Shown here: positions 1 through 13,255 of the stretch, one piece after another | Numbering within the stretch: the stretch's first letter is position 1 | Layout of the letters: each line of letters begins with the position of its first letter | From: Morchella semilibera | Lineage: Eukaryota; Ascomycota; Pezizomycetes; Pezizales; Morchellaceae | Assembly: GCA_009192285.1 (NCBI GenBank) | Contig: CM018605.1 | Span: 1,140,530 to 1,204,529 of the forward strand | Direction of reading: 5' to 3' | Length of the DNA: 64,000 nucleotides | The notes under the pieces: generated by a model | Databases searched by the model: none | Told to the model about the DNA's origin: nothing | The model's input: only the letters and a program-made list of their open reading frames with translations | Program-made: the position numbers and the translations under genes

Positions 1-3000
1 CCTGTCTGGGAGGTTTGTCATGGTGGTATGCTCGGGTTGAAATATCTCGTTGCCGTTCGTACGGACCTTCTAGTACAAGACACAGAGCTTCTAGATGGAG
101 TGGTTAGAGCTGTCATGCGGGGGCTAGCAGATCATGACGACGACGTTAGGGCCGTCAGTGCAGCTACTCTCATTCCCATAGCCTCTGAATTCATCAATTT
201 GCGACCTGCAGCGGTCGATGGCTTAATCAACGTTGTCTGGGAGTGCCTTTCTCATCTCAAAGATGATCTTAGTGCGAGTACAGGTTCGGTTATGGATTTG
301 TTAGCGAAACTATGCTCGTTTCCACAAGTTTTGGAAGCCATGAGGATGAAAGCTTCCACAGACCCATCGTAAGCTCTCACCAACCCCGTTTATATATATT
401 ATACTCGTCCCATTTTCTTCTAAGGCGGCACTTTACTAATTTTTTAGACAATCGTTTGCCTTACTGGTGCCCCGACTTTATCCCTTCTTGCGTCACACAA
501 TCACAAGTGTTCGGGCCGCAGTATTACGTGCTCTTTTGACATTCTTGAACATTCAAGGTGATGGAACGAAAGGGTGGGTTGAAGGGAAAATCTTACGTTT
601 GATTTTTCAAAATTTGTTGGTCGAAAGGGTCGAGGTAGGGTATTTCTTATTACCCCTACCATCATACTCAACTAACTTTGTTAGTCTGTCTTATCATTGT
701 CTTTACAAGTTTGGATGGCATTGACCGAAGAGCTCGCCCGAGATGACCCTCACCGGTTTGCCTCCGAGTTTGGAACGCATCTTGATCCGTTAATTTCCCT
801 GTTAACCACACCAATCGGTGTATCCCGACACCCACATCCTATGGATCCGTCTCTATTTATCAGACCATCAGGGCAGACACTGGTCTTGCCTGGACTAATG
901 AAAGGGCCTTCACCAGCCCAACCTCCACCCACTACTACAGAACCTGCAGCCAAAAGGCGCCGTAAGAGCGAGAAGAAAGAAGAGCCAGTTGTGTCGGCAC
1001 ATAACGTTGATGGTCATATGATTCAAGGTGATGTTGACTTAGTTGGAGTGGAGACGATTATCAAGACCAAAATTGCTGGTGCAAAAGCCTTGGGTAAAGC
1101 CATGAGCCTCTGGCCAAAGGATGAAGCTCGATCTATATTCCATTCCAGGGTTGTCACCTGCCTCCAATCTCAATTTTCTTCCACGGAGCTTGTAACAGCC
1201 ATGATAATCGAAGAGTACGCAAAGGAAACGAGCGAAATGACGGATCTGAAAGCAGCATTCTTAGAAGCACTATCCAATTTACTCAACTCTGAACGGCCAT
1301 CCTGTTATCGTGACTTGGCCTCGTACGTGCATATTGTTCAGGCACAATGCCGTTCGTTACTTAATGCCTTCCGGGATATAGGCCGTGTATCTGCGTCCAA
1401 GATTCCTAACATCGCCGCAGTCTGCCAAGGAGACCCGGAGGCTGGCCCAGATGCATTCAGTATTGAAAAGGCAGAGAAAATAGTTGGGGAGGAATTTACT
1501 CGTCTCAAGCGAGCGCTTCTGCCGACGCAAAAACTAATGTCTTCTCAAGCTCTCGCGGACGCCAGAGCAAGCGCCGTAGCGGCCATCGAAGATACCAAGG
1601 TAGCGAAAGCACAGCGTGACGTCCGGGTTTTGGCGGCTGCAGCTGGCGCATATATTGCTTCTGGACAATTGCCGAAGAAGCTCAATCCAGTCGTTCACGG
1701 CGTTATGGAGAGCGTCAAGCTGGAAGAGAACCTCGATTTACAGCGACGTTCTGCTCAGGCAATTGCCTCACTCGTGGGTCTATGTTCAAGAAGTGGGCGC
1801 GCTGCTGTGGCAGATAAGCTTACTAAAAACCTCAACTCTTTCCTCTGCGTAGACACTTCAGAGGTCCCCATGTTCCACCAAAATGAAACATTAGAGGAGA
1901 ACATTTTGTCTTTGAGGAAAGAGGAGGATCGCAAAGACCATGCCGATCAGGCAGCCTTTGAAAGAGAGGCTAGAGAAGCAAGAATAAAAAGACGTGGTGC
2001 CAAAGAGGCCCTGGAACAATTGGCACAGACATTTGGTGCTTCATTATTTGATGCTGTGCCAAAACTACGGGATTGTATCGAGGCACCTTTGCACGCTGCT
2101 TTTGATGGCGAACTTCCAAGTAATATCAAGGATCCCAATGTCACTCTTGGTCAGGAGGTTGTTGACGGTCTTTCGACAATCCGGGCATTACTTCCTAAGT
2201 TCCACCCTGATCTTCATCCATCAATTATCAATCTCTTCCCTTTGATAATAAGGGCCCTTCAGTCAAACTACTCAGTACTTCGTTACGCTGCTGCCAAGTG
2301 CTTTGCTACAATATGCAGTGTGATCACCATCGAGGGAATGACAACCTTGGTTGAAAAGGTTTTACCAAACTTTGCCAATGCTCACGAGCTACGCTATCGT
2401 CAGGGGGCTATTGAATGTGTATACCATTTGATCCACGTAATGGAGACTGATATTCTCCCATACGTTGTATTCTTGATTGTTCCGGTACTGGGAAGGATGA
2501 GCGACTCAGACAATGACGTGCGCCTCATTTCCACGACCACTTTTGCAACGCTAGTTAAATTAGTTCCATTAGAGGTATATGCTTCCTTTTCTATTCCAAC
2601 AATCAAGCGTATTCACTAACAGTTTCAACTTTCTCAGGCCGGTATTCCCGACCCCCCTGGGCTTTCCGAGGAATTGTTGAAAGGACGTGATAGAGAGCGG
2701 AAATTTATATCGCAAATGTTAGACGTGCACAAAGTCGAACCTTTTGAACTTCCAGTTGCTATAAAGGCTTCGTTGAGATCCTACCAGCAGGAGGGTGTTA
2801 ATTGGCTTGCTTTTTTGAACAAATACCATCTGCATGGTATTTTGTGTGATGGTCAGTGTTCACCCCAAGCCAATGGATATAAAATAGCTGGACTTTTGCT
2901 GATTTAACGTAGATATGGGCCTTGGAAAGACATTACAGACGATTTGTATCATTGCCAGTGATCACTATTTACGAGCACAAGACTTTGAGAAGACAGGCGC

Positions 3001-4643
3001 AATCGAAAATCGTCGTTTGCCATCACTCATTGTTTGCCCCCCAACTCTCTCTGGCCATTGGATGCAGGAGATCAACCAGTTCGCCCCTTTCCTTACAGCA
3101 CTGTGCTATATTGGCAATCCAGCAGAGCGTGCACGCGTTCGTGCACAACTTGGCACAACAGATATTGTCATCACCTCATATGATATATGTAGGAATGATA
3201 TTGAGAACATTGGTTCCTTTAGCTGGAACTATTGTGTTCTTGACGAGGGACATATTATCAAAAATTCCAAGGCGAAACTTACCCAGGCAGTTAAAAGAAT
3301 ATCTGCGAACCATCGTCTGATCTTGTCAGGAACCCCCATTCAGAACAATGTCCTGGAGCTATGGTCTTTGTTTGATTTCCTGATGCCCGGTTTCCTTGGA
3401 ACCGAAAAGGTCTTTTTGGACCGATTCGCCAAACCGATTGCTGCTAGTCGAAATAGTAAGAGCAACTCAAAGGAACAGGAAGCTGGTGCTCTCGCTATTG
3501 AGGCACTGCATAAACAGGTGTTGCCATTCTTACTCAGGAGACTGAAGGAGGAAGTTCTGGATGACCTACCTCCGAAAATCATCCAGAACTATTACTGCGA
3601 CCTCAGCGAACTGCAGAAGAAGCTATATGACGATTTTGCGAAGAAACAATCGAAACAGATTGCCGGGGCAGTTGCAGCAGAAGGAGACAAACAGGCTAAG
3701 CAGCACATCTTCCAGGCTTTACAATACATGCGAAAGCTATGCAACTCTCCGGCTTTGGTCCTTAATGAAAAGCATCCTCAATTTGAGAAGATTAATCGTC
3801 AATTAAGCAAAGACAAATCACACATCCGGGATCCCATCCATGCACCAAAGCTAGGAGCTTTACGCGACTTACTTGTGGATTGCGGAATTGGAATCGACAG
3901 TGTTAATAGTGGGGGCGAAATCCCAGCCGAGGCAACTGCTATCAGCCAGCACCGCGCGCTGATCTTTTGCCAGTTAAAAGAGATGTTGGATATCGTGGAA
4001 AATGACGTCCTGAAGAAACTACTGCCAACCGTGTCATATCTGAGAATGGATGGTGGTACTGAGGCAAGAAAAAGGCAAGATATTGTCACCAAATTCAATG
4101 GAGATCCATCTATCGATGTTTTGCTCCTAACAACTCACGTTGGTGGTTTGGGCCTTAATTTAACTGGGGCAGATACTGTTATATTTGTGGAGCATGATTG
4201 GAATCCCCAGAAGGATATGCAAGCCATGGATCGTGCACATCGTATTGGGCAAAAGAAAGTGGTAAATGTGTATCGACTGGTCACACGCAGTACGTTGGAG
4301 GAGAAGATTATGAGGTATTTTTTGTTTGTTCCATTCACATAGCAATTGCTAACATCAGAACAGTCTTCAGCGATTTAAACTAGATGTTGCATCGACAGTT
4401 GTGAATCAACAGAATGCTGGTCTGGCAACTATGGAGACCGATCAAATTCTTGACCTCTTCAATGTTGGCGATGCGGGAGTCATACAGAAGGAGGCCGCCG
4501 AAGAAGACATGGTAGATGTCAATGGGCAAGTTATCAAGAAGGGTAATAAAGGTGTTCTGGATGACCTTGGGGAACTATGGGACGATTCCCAGTACACCGA
4601 CGAATACGACCTCAACAACTTCATCGCAACCTTGCAGGCGTAA
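1..4643 (+). CDS. MOT1: MOT1/BTAF1-type TBP-removing Swi2/Snf2 ATPase, 5' end missing
   Basis: Partial gene, 1446 codons in the window; the N-terminal HEAT region lies upstream. Exons <1-368, 448-634, 685-2574, 2638-2851, 2913-4314 and 4364-4643 join in frame through introns of 50-79 nt. The first half is helical HEAT-like sequence opening with VWEVCHGGMLGLKYL, a signature of Mot1. The Snf2 ATPase follows: motif I DMGLGKT (split by an intron at 2852-2912), motif II DEGH, motif III SGTPIQNN, and helicase-C motifs LLLTTHVGGLGLNLTGAD and DRAHRIGQ. The tail ends in the family's ETDQILDLFNV and LDDLGELWDD segments, with stop at 4641. By family knowledge the nuclear protein grips TBP with its HEAT repeats and uses ATP to strip it from DNA, globally redistributing TBP. 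Domain order and length match the family and no break is seen. Identification is very secure; exon borders are by inspection. Confidence 0.96.
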
Positions 4644-7226
4644 AGATAAAGTAGCAGACGCCGGAATTATTTTCTTTCCTTTATGGATCTTAACTATATT
4701 TTCTCTATTTTTTTTTTTTTTACTGTCTGAGGTTCGAAACTGTATATTTAAACATCACCATCGTCATCAGAAGAAAGAGAAGGAAGGAGGTGGATATCAA
4801 CAAAAATGAATCGGTCATTTGGGTAAAAGAAAAAAGGAAGGGGGGAAAAAAAAACCTACATTGGCGGTTCTTAATTCTCTGGCACAGTACAGATCTATCA
4901 TATAAATGGAGGAAGGAAAAGAGGGAGACTACTCCTCTCTAAAGGAAGGAGTGACAGATTAGGGTGTTAAAGAACTCAGGGAGTAAATTCAATTGGTAGA
5001 AGGAGGTAATAGGAGCAATGGGGCGTTGGTTTTCTTTCTTTCTTTCTTTCTCGTATTTTTGTCACCTTGTGGCTGACTGGGTTTTGCTTGATCTTTTTTT
5101 TTTTTTTTTTCCTTTTGATTTCTAAGCTGAAAGGAATTGGGGAGTACTGTAGCCTTTCTTTCTCTTCCCATGTTGAAATGTGGTATGCGGGCAAGTATTA
5201 TGAGACAGGGATGTTACGCAAGAAAAAGCAGATTGCCCTACTACAAGTAGGTACATGTAGTTAATAATGGATTTACGCATCATGTCAGTTTGTCATGGCT
5301 TAGGGGAAGTTCCCATCTCCTGTTTTCGTGCCCGTACTTGATATTGATATCGATCCCAGCCCCTTTTCATCCGCTGTCCTTCTGTTACCATGACAACTTT
5401 AACCCTAGAGTGGCCTTGAATTGCAATTTGGCATCAAATACAATGTATTACCTTACCGGTAATAGCAGATGTATTGGAGGGCGTGATGTGAAAACATACA
5501 TGTAGTAATAAGCGACAATCAGAACTAAAACATCAGCCCCCTAAACCAACCAACACCTCTCTCCCCCCCAGCCTTGAACCTATTTCGCCACTATTGATGT
5601 CATGAGAATATTACAGCCTCTGATAATTCATGTAGATGTCTACGCGGAGTACCGATCAATGGACTAATCCGGTTGGTTACCAAGCTGATCAGAAACTTCC
5701 TGTAATACATCAAATGAACTGAAGAGGTGTTCGGAAGAGAAAGAAAGACATATATATTTTGATTGGTCCCAAAATTTGATTGGACATTTCAAGGGATGTG
5801 TTGCCCATACTTATTCCTACGGGTATCAAATCGCCCTAAAGCCCTGACGTTCGGTCCTAATTGGTGGTTTAGACTGTATTGTTAATCGTTTTGGGGGGAG
5901 GGGGGCCGGGGGGGGAACTAACATACCTCTAGACTACATGTCAATGTTAGAACTCCCGGATTGTACTATGACCTAGGATAACGTCGAAATGCCTATTCTA
6001 GGACATGAGGTCGATAGCAAATTGAGCAAAAGTTCAATATCAGCGCCTACAGTTGCATGATGTGACGCCAGACATATCGGTACATGTAGTCACTCTATCA
6101 CCGCGACCGAGTGACCAGGCGTGACCGTGACAGGTCACATCCTGGGAACTGCCCACATGATCATCCCTATCCAGGTTTTGGGGTATGATGCAGTCATACA
6201 TACATACTTACGCATCTAATCGTCGAACTGCCGTTTTGTTTTACTTGCCAGTAGGAGAATGTCTGAGGGATGTTCCTCTTATCTATTTGGGGCCTGATGG
6301 TCGCCTTGCAGGGAATAAGTGGTTCCGCGTGAAGATGAACAGGGGGAACCGGGGGGGGGGAGAAGGGGGGATCGAAGATGAAGGGGCACAGCAGCCATCA
6401 CCGCATCGCTGCCCTATGTTTATTATTGTTTGTGTTTTTTTTATTATTATTATTTTATTTAGAGAGATAGGTATGGCTAGACGTCGCCATACGTCAAGAT
6501 CAGATGCAGGGGATAATCCAAAGGCGAGGCTTCGTTCCGGCGTGCCTGCATGCGCACGTACCCAAGCGATCAATTAATCAATCAAGCAGCAGGCAGGCAG
6601 GCACTCTGCACACACCACACGTGGATCATTATATGTGTGCACATGGGCAAGTTAGTGTACGGGAGTCCCCTCTCTCACACGCACACACCTCACCCCTCAC
6701 TCCTCAACTCCCCACCACCCCTCCTCAAATTTCCCCCCCTTTCCCCCCCTTCCCCACCACCAGACTTCTTCTAGAAGGGGTCCACCGGGTTCAGCATTCT
6801 GACTATGACGCACAGCCAATCTTCTTCAAGACATAAAAGTTAAATACATCTTGCTGAGAAGAGCGCACACGACCCCCAAGTGACCCATTCATGGCAATTA
6901 TTACTATTCTTTCCGCGACAAACATAGCAAGCCTTACGAGTTTGGGAACATTCCGCCCTGTGTTGCGTCATAGAAATGTGCTCTCTCTTGACCTGGGATT
7001 CATAAGGTACTATTTTCTTTCTTGTATTACCAACCTGTGACCATCGTTTTGGACAGAAACAAATCATGAGGTTTAAAGTTTGGTGCTGAGCCCCCCTCCA
7101 GAGGCCACGCATTGTATCCGGATCAGAGAAGGGACGAAATGGTTACAAATAGCGACGGGTTCTCATGTCCGCTGCACGGTACGGTCAATATCAGCTAAGT
7201 CATTGCCGTCCCATGGGAATCTACGA
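4644..7226. other. Intergenic region without a supportable gene
   Basis: About 2.6 kb after MOT1. It holds T-rich 3' flanking sequence, a CTTT/T-run stretch near 5030-5115, G-runs near 5890 and 6350, a pyrimidine-rich stretch at 6665-6770, and three copies of TACATGTA (5252, 5497, 6081). Open frames here are short and low complexity. Confidence 0.6.
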
Positions 7227-7234
7227 TATATAAA
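7227..7234 (+). promoter_or_regulatory. TATA-box-like site upstream of the basic Pro/Tyr-rich gene
   Basis: TATATAAA lies 153 bp before the ATG at 7387 and is followed by a C/T- and A-rich leader. Position and sequence fit a fungal TATA element, but there is no transcription-start evidence. Confidence 0.35.
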
Positions 7235-7386
7235 CTTGGAAGGTAGGATTAATATCCCTCCCACCTCATACGTTAAATCCTCTCAGATATCAAACACAAA
7301 TAGCATTGCTCACAGAACATCCTCCAAGCAGAAATAGCTTTATACTTGAGAAACGTGGGACCTGCATCCCTCAGCTTAACTCCAGG

Positions 7387-8016
7387 ATGAGATACACCAA
7401 TAGCGCCTCCCACAGCTACTCTCCTCAACCCAGTAGCGACCCATACCGCTACGCATATCCTTCAGCAGGGGGACAGGTCTACACGCCAATTCAGCGCAAG
7501 CCGAGTAAGCGCGACGCTCCTCTGTTCTCCGTCAAACAGGACCTTGCGTACAACCGCTACCATACCCATCACTTCACGCCCAAAGACGCTTACCCGCCGC
7601 ACACGCGCACCTTTGAAGAGTATAACGCACGATATAATGAGCGAGAGCGCGAGCAAAAGGTCCGTAGGAGGTCCTCGAAGAAGCGAAAGTCTATGCCTGC
7701 CCCCCCTCCGCCCCCTCCTCCGGTGCAGATATACTGCGACAAGCCAAGGCATAGCAGTAGGCGCAAATCCACGGGCCCCCCGGTAGATTCGATGTTTTAC
7801 ATGGGTACCGATAATCACCCGCCCATGTTTCGGTCGAAGAGGTCTAAGCATCCGTATTCACCAACACCTTCGCCACCACCGGCGTGGATTGGCGGGGACG
7901 GGTCGCGGCGGGATAGGATGGCAAGATCGCCTAGCCAGTATGGAGGCGGTGGTAGTAGTGGACATGGCGAGAGTAGACTGAGGCGTGTGGCTAGGTTTTT
8001 GTTTGGATCCTGGTGA
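7387..8016 (+). CDS. Hypothetical basic Pro/Tyr/Ser-rich protein, 209 aa
   Basis: Single open frame from the first in-frame ATG (7387) to TGA. No family recognised. The N-terminal third is rich in Tyr, Ser, His and Pro (MRYTNSASHSYSPQPSSDPY). The middle has a Glu/Arg stretch running into the basic cluster VRRRSSKKRKS, a plausible nuclear localisation signal, directly followed by PAPPPPPPPP. The rest is Arg/Ser/Gly-rich and ends in RLRRVARFLFGSW, a short amphipathic or hydrophobic tail. No signal peptide, membrane segment or enzymatic motif is visible, and it is probably mostly disordered. The frame is open well upstream of the ATG, so the start is not certain. A TATA-like box 153 bp upstream and conserved-looking composition across 600 bp support a real gene over a chance frame. 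It stands alone between MOT1 and epsilon-COP. Confidence 0.6.
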   Translation: MRYTNSASHSYSPQPSSDPYRYAYPSAGGQVYTPIQRKPSKRDAPLFSVKQDLAYNRYHTHHFTPKDAYPPHTRTFEEYNARYNEREREQKVRRRSSKKRKSMPAPPPPPPPVQIYCDKPRHSSRRKSTGPPVDSMFYMGTDNHPPMFRSKRSKHPYSPTPSPPPAWIGGDGSRRDRMARSPSQYGGGGSSGHGESRLRRVARFLFGSW

Positions 8017-8679
8017 TTTGGTGTGGATTTCTTTTTTTGCGGGAATTAGTTTCATGACTGGAATTCGAGTGCGTATCTCCTTTGTTGAGGCTTAACGGGT
8101 TCGAACTATAATAGGTGTTTCTTTCCTTGTCTTTGGGGCGTTTAGTTTGTATTTCGAATTTCGCTGCTACATGTTTTTCATTTGTCTGAATACTTTTACT
8201 TTCTAGGTCTGGTTAATTGAGAGGTCGAAAGGGGGTGGGTATAAATTGCGTGGCGGAGCCACCCGGGGAGGATGGGCATCAAATTGCATGGCAGAACCAA
8301 CTCAATGGGTCGCTTGATTTTGAACCACTTCCTATCAGGTTTCTTTTGTCACTTTATGAGCCTTATGAACGATGTAACTTTAGCAATAGATTATGGTTTT
8401 CTTTTTTAAGGGTAGTTTTACTAGTAGATCAAGCTCGCGAGGGAGATAGGTCACCAGGTATCACTCGAGCGAGATGTCTTGAGGCAAGTATGTACGTTAA
8501 TTGTCAAGATCTCAATTATTTACAAGTGCACTCCGTACTACATGTAACCATACTATAGCGCCTGTCGCTGATCGTTGTTGTCATAAAAAACTTATGCGGG
8601 GTTATGGTTCCTGATAAAAAGAAGCTTGACACATACATATATCCGGAATAAACAAGAACACTCCGACTCTAATCGTGAC

Positions 8680-8707
8680 CGTGTTTTTTTCGCGCGCGAA
8701 AAACACG
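8680..8707. repeat. Near-perfect palindrome CGTGTTTTT-CGCGCGCG-AAAAACACG
   Basis: Arms CGTGTTTTT and AAAAACACG flank CGCGCGCG, with two extra T on the left. Could form a cruciform or Z-DNA-prone core; function unknown. Confidence 0.6.
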
Positions 8708-10460
8708 CGCATCGATCATTTCCATGCCGCAATTAGCAGTGACTCATTTGTTTACTTATAACAGGGTACATGTCTGTACGTGTGGTCATTTAGATCATTC
8801 AAAACAACAACAGAAAAAAAAATGTTAATTTAGAAAGAAAGAAAAAAAAAAAAAAAAAAAAGAGGGTCCGGCGTTTATCTATCCAGCGGCTGAATGGGGT
8901 TGTGGAAAGTGAAAGAAAGAAAGAAAAGAAAAAAAAGAAAGAACTCTTGCAGCAGCAGGGATACCCTATTCTAGTACTTACACGGATCGACGTTGGGGGA
9001 CTGCCCTCTGGTTGGCCCATATGTAATTGTATCTTTTGCTTATATACATTTTATATATACATGTATGCCTATATTGTACCCATCCCTGTAATACGTTGCG
9101 GCGCAACAAAATTTTTTTTTTTTTTTTTTTTTTTTACCCCCTCAGATATTATTATATTGCGGTACCTTGATCATCATGAATGCGGATGATCGAATAGAAA
9201 ATTACGCCTCACTTCTAGTGTCTTGGATTCAACACCCAAACTGGATCCCCCATGGCCAGCTAACTGGTAACGGCAGTCATCTCCTTGGTGTTGCAGTTAG
9301 TTGTAATATTGTGCGATGAATACCGCGCGCGCGCGCGGCCAGCTGAACCCAGCCCAGCTACTCGCCGATCAATATTGTCCTGCAGGTCCGACAGTACTTA
9401 CTTTGGCTAGGAATCATGCTACTGGATAGATATACATATTGTAAGCCAGTTAGGTATTAAAGATTTAGGGTGGGGGAACACTAGTAGCATGGTGTAACCG
9501 GGCTGGCTGGGGGGGGGGGGTTGTCAACACAACTTGAAGATTTCCATATAATTATTTGTGGGGCGCGCATATGGGTCTAAGCCTGCGAGCTGATATGAGT
9601 TCCGGCGCGATGGTACCTCGCGAAGGAGAAGAAGAAAGAGGAGAAAGGAAAAAAGAAAAGAAAGTGAGAAGAGGGGGTCAGATTTGGGCGGCGCTTGACG
9701 CCTCGAGGTCTCTCTCCATACTCCTTCTTCTGGTTACCATCTGTGTCTGTAGAAGGAGGAATTGATTGCCTTGTTGATCCAGTGCCTTAGAACGGTGCAA
9801 AAAAGAAAAACCACCAACGACGTAGTGGGCTGTCTGCGCACGCGGGCAGCTAGCTAGGAAGAGCATCGAAAGCGAGAGACGGGGGACGTTTATACAGCAT
9901 ACATGTAAGTCAACACAGCCCTATTTCCCCTGTTAACACACCCTCCTCCTCCTCCAGCTCCTACCTACATGTATGTACCAAATGCCCGAGTCCAGTCCGT
10001 TCTAAAAGGCCTAGGCATGCGTGACACTTGAACCCAAAACGCCCCCAGCCTTCGAAAGTGACACCGAGTCACCGGCTGCGGGTCCAGTTAATCACGCGCG
10101 AGGTGATTTTAATGACAATTTCTTTTTTTAAAAAACTCAGATCTATCTACGGGTTGCAACAAGTGCGGTTTGTGTGTGCCAAGAACCCGAAATTAAAAGA
10201 AAAACTCTGGTCGAGTGATATTCTGTGACGATAAGCTTGACACGGTCCTGAGCATATATACGGGACGTCACATACATGCAGCTCTGATAATATAGATCAA
10301 GGTGACATGTGCCCAGTACACCTTGCCAGCACCTGGGGGTTTGATGGGACCGAACGCAGACACGATAAAGCTATAGTTATAGTTATACAGCCAGTGTTTG
10401 TATCTACGCATTCATGTAACACCGCAGCACCTTACACAAACAACGCTTGGTAAGGAAATC

Positions 10461-10490
10461 TAGACTAGACTAGACTAGACTAGACTAGAC
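10461..10490. repeat. Tandem repeat (TAGAC)6
   Basis: Six exact 5-bp copies in intergenic DNA about 830 bp downstream of the epsilon-COP stop codon. Confidence 0.9.
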
Positions 10491-11321
10491 TCCTGACGTG
10501 AGAGCTCGAGGCCCCATATATCAAGGTAAAGGCACATACCACATCCCGGGGGCCTGACCAAAGATTCTAGGTCATGCTCACCGATTACTACGCCACAAGA
10601 GTGTGTACGTGTGTGGGCATGGGGGGCCGGTGAGCGAGTCACTGACTAACTCTCTCGTCCTGCGCGACCAGGGGCTCTCCACGCCAGCCTGAGTTTTTTT
10701 TTTGGAGGGGGGGGGGGCAGCAAAAGATCTTAAGAATTGATGGGGCTTTGCCATGAGTACTTTTGCGCGCAGTACTCCACGATCAGGGCCAGGGTGCGCG
10801 GGTGTGTTCTCGCTGGCTAGCTGGTGGTTTTCAGCAGTGGCAACTGGTAGGTAGGCAGGCAGAGGAACTACATAGCTCTGCCCCAAGGGGTCTCTGATCA
10901 CATCCTGTCTCAATCCCAAGAGAAAAGTCTCGGGATCTAGGTGCTCGACAAGCCTTGATTGAGGATCATGCGTCCAGGGTTTTGTTAAATCCCCCCCACC
11001 CCCCCGAATGCCAAGACATTCTACCGAGTGATACTCCATGGTGCAACCTAGAAAAATAACGCACTGTAGCACTCGGGCTAAATGGTATAGAAAAAACACC
11101 CACTGAGACAATTCTGATTTACTAAGAGGTGGTCAGATTACCAGCTTAAATATTTTCCCCTTAAGAAGCTAGTAAGTCTATTGATACCATGCACATTTGT
11201 TTTTATTCATGCACGTAATACTAAAATAGTAGGAAGTTGGCATGTTCATTTCAAGAATCGGGCCCCCTAAAAACTCCTCTATAAATCTAAGCAAACCCCT
11301 CCCCTCCCTCCAGCGGGGCAC

Positions 11322-12355
11322 CTACGCCCCTACCCTCGCCGAATACTTCCCTGCCGCCCTGTCAAACAGCTCCTCCTTCTCCCTCAAGTCCCTCAGGAAC
11401 GGATGCTCCTCCGCGCCCTCCGCCGCCTCAAGCTTCTGCCTCCACTCCTCCGAGTCCTTCCCCGCGATGGTCGCCAGCACAAGCATATTGGCCAAGGCGT
11501 CCTTGTCGTCGGGGCGCTTGTCCAGCGCCTGCTGCAGCGCAACCTCGGCCTCCTCCAGACGGCCCATATGCAGCTCGGCAACGGCCTGGCCGACAAGCGT
11601 GCGGCAGGTGGAGGATGACGGGGCCTGCGCGAGCTCCTCGAACACGTAGTAGGCCGACTGGTATTTCTCGCCGCCGACACGGAGGCCGAGGTAGGATTCG
11701 GCGAGGTTGACGAGGAGGCTGTCCTGCGCCCAGCGCTTGGCGGTCTGCACCTCCTTGAGGGCCAGGTCGGTGCGGTTCTGCGAGAGGCGGATCTGGACGA
11801 TTAGGGCGACACTATCACCAATGAGTCAGCCCCCCACCCTCCCCCTCATTCAGTGAGTGAGTTGCGGGTATCCATTGGACACTCACGCTTCCAGACCCCC
11901 CACGTGCTTCCCTAGCAGTCCCAGGGCCTCCTCACTCCTCCCTTCGTTCTGCAGGACGATCGCACCAAGGACCTGGACCGTAGCGTTGTCGGCCGCAGAC
12001 TCAATGAGGCTCTCGACGGTCGAGACGGCAGAGTCCTTGGCGCCAATGCTGTACTCGGCGAAAGCCTTGACGGCGGCGAGGTCGGGTGTGTCGGTATCTG
12101 TCTCGAGCTCGGAGATGACGGAGGCGGCGTCGCCGAGGGCGATGCGGGAACGAAGAGCGTAGATACGTGCGGGGAGGACGTTTGAGGGGGAGAGGGTACT
12201 GGTATCGGAGCCGAGGACGGCGTGATACTGGCCTGAGAAGAAGGCAGTGTGCATGGCAAGGAGCTCTGGTGGGTGGGTGGAGGTGGTTAGCGGGTAGGTA
12301 AGAGGAGAGGAGAAGGGGAGGGGACGGAACCTCCTTCAGTTGAGAATGGATCCAT
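11322..12355 (-). CDS. Coatomer subunit epsilon (epsilon-COP, Sec28/COPE)
   Basis: Three exons on the minus strand, 12355-12331, 12265-11887 and 11811-11322, give 297 aa, the usual length of epsilon-COP (about 290-310). Exon 1 is only 25 nt (MDPFSTEG plus one base); its donor GTTCCG is weak but the phase with exon 2 (ELLAMHTAFFSGQY) is exact. The protein is a helical TPR-like array. Recognisable family blocks are ARIYALRSRIALGD, ALIVQIRLSQNRTDLA, AKRWAQDSLLVNLAESYLG and AYYVFEELAQAPSSST. By family knowledge it is the peripheral subunit that stabilises alpha-COP in the COPI coat, on the cytosolic face of Golgi membranes, for Golgi-to-ER retrieval. The gene body is GC-rich compared with its flanks. 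It is divergent from TAF12, with 1.28 kb between the two start codons. Confidence 0.93.
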
Positions 12356-13213
12356 TTTCTATGTATTTATATTTATATATTTATATTTATTTAACTGAAT
12401 TGAGGTTTTTTGAGTTGTTTGTATTCAGCGGATGTCGAGTTAAAGTGGGGAGGAGGAGGAGGGGGCGGAGGTGATGGTTGGAATTGAAGGTTGTTAGGTA
12501 TGAGACAGCTGTCTTGAGATGGCAACCAATAACTGCCGCTACCGACCGTGAAAGAAATAAAAATAATTATCAGGAAGAAAGAAAGAGGTACAGGAAAGGA
12601 AAGCAAAGCAAAGCAAGGCAAAGGAAAGTAAAGGAAAGTAATAGGAACTCTCCCATTCTTGTTCTTCCCTAATTCTTCCCTAATTCTTCCTCTTCTTCCC
12701 AATTCCCCACCCTCGTATCTCTTCCATCAAGAGCGTATGTACTAAGTCTAAGGTTTCCACAGAAGCATTAAATCCCCGCCACCGCTGGACACTGATCTCA
12801 TTGTACTGAGATCCTGATTCTATCCCTCAACTCCTCCTCCTCCCCCCCCCCCTCCAAGATCAGCCATTCAGCACCGACTACATATTCTACATATACTCAT
12901 ATATCATCTACAGAGATTTCCGTTGAATTGCACTGCTGCGCTGCTGCATGTAATCAATCAATCAATCATCAGCATCAGTCTCATCATACCACCAGTCCCG
13001 CCTCAGGCAATATCAACAGACGTCTAGACGGCACCGCGAAATCAGAGTTCCAACGAACATAGAGGTCTAGACCACTAGACGCGTGCATATATCCAATAAA
13101 TAAAAAATAAATAAAAAATACTTTATAACTACGACAAGGACTGGCCAGGGAGACATCTGCATCACACAGCACGTCACGGCCCCAGGAATATTACCAAAGA
13201 GAGGGAAGAGGGG

Positions 13214-13216
<3 letters not shown>

Positions 13217-13252
<36 letters not shown>
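13217..13252. repeat. (AG)n microsatellite upstream of TAF12
   Basis: About 18 uninterrupted AG units, roughly 390 bp before the TAF12 ATG. Confidence 0.9.

Positions 13253-13255
<3 letters not shown>

Larger units (their letters stand above)
8017..11321. other. Intergenic region with simple repeats; no supportable gene
   Basis: About 3.3 kb. Contains A-runs (8815-8860, 8905-8940), a T-run (9112-9135), a short CG alternation (9329-9338), G-runs (9510, 10706), four TACATGTA copies (8539, 9058, 9900, 9966) and a TAGAC tandem repeat. The longest frame (10578-11111, minus) lacks an ATG start and runs through a poly-G tract, so I did not call it. Confidence 0.6.

Noticed and set aside
10578-11111. 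177-codon frame on the minus strand
   Set aside because: No ATG start, passes through a poly-G tract, no family resemblance and no regular composition.
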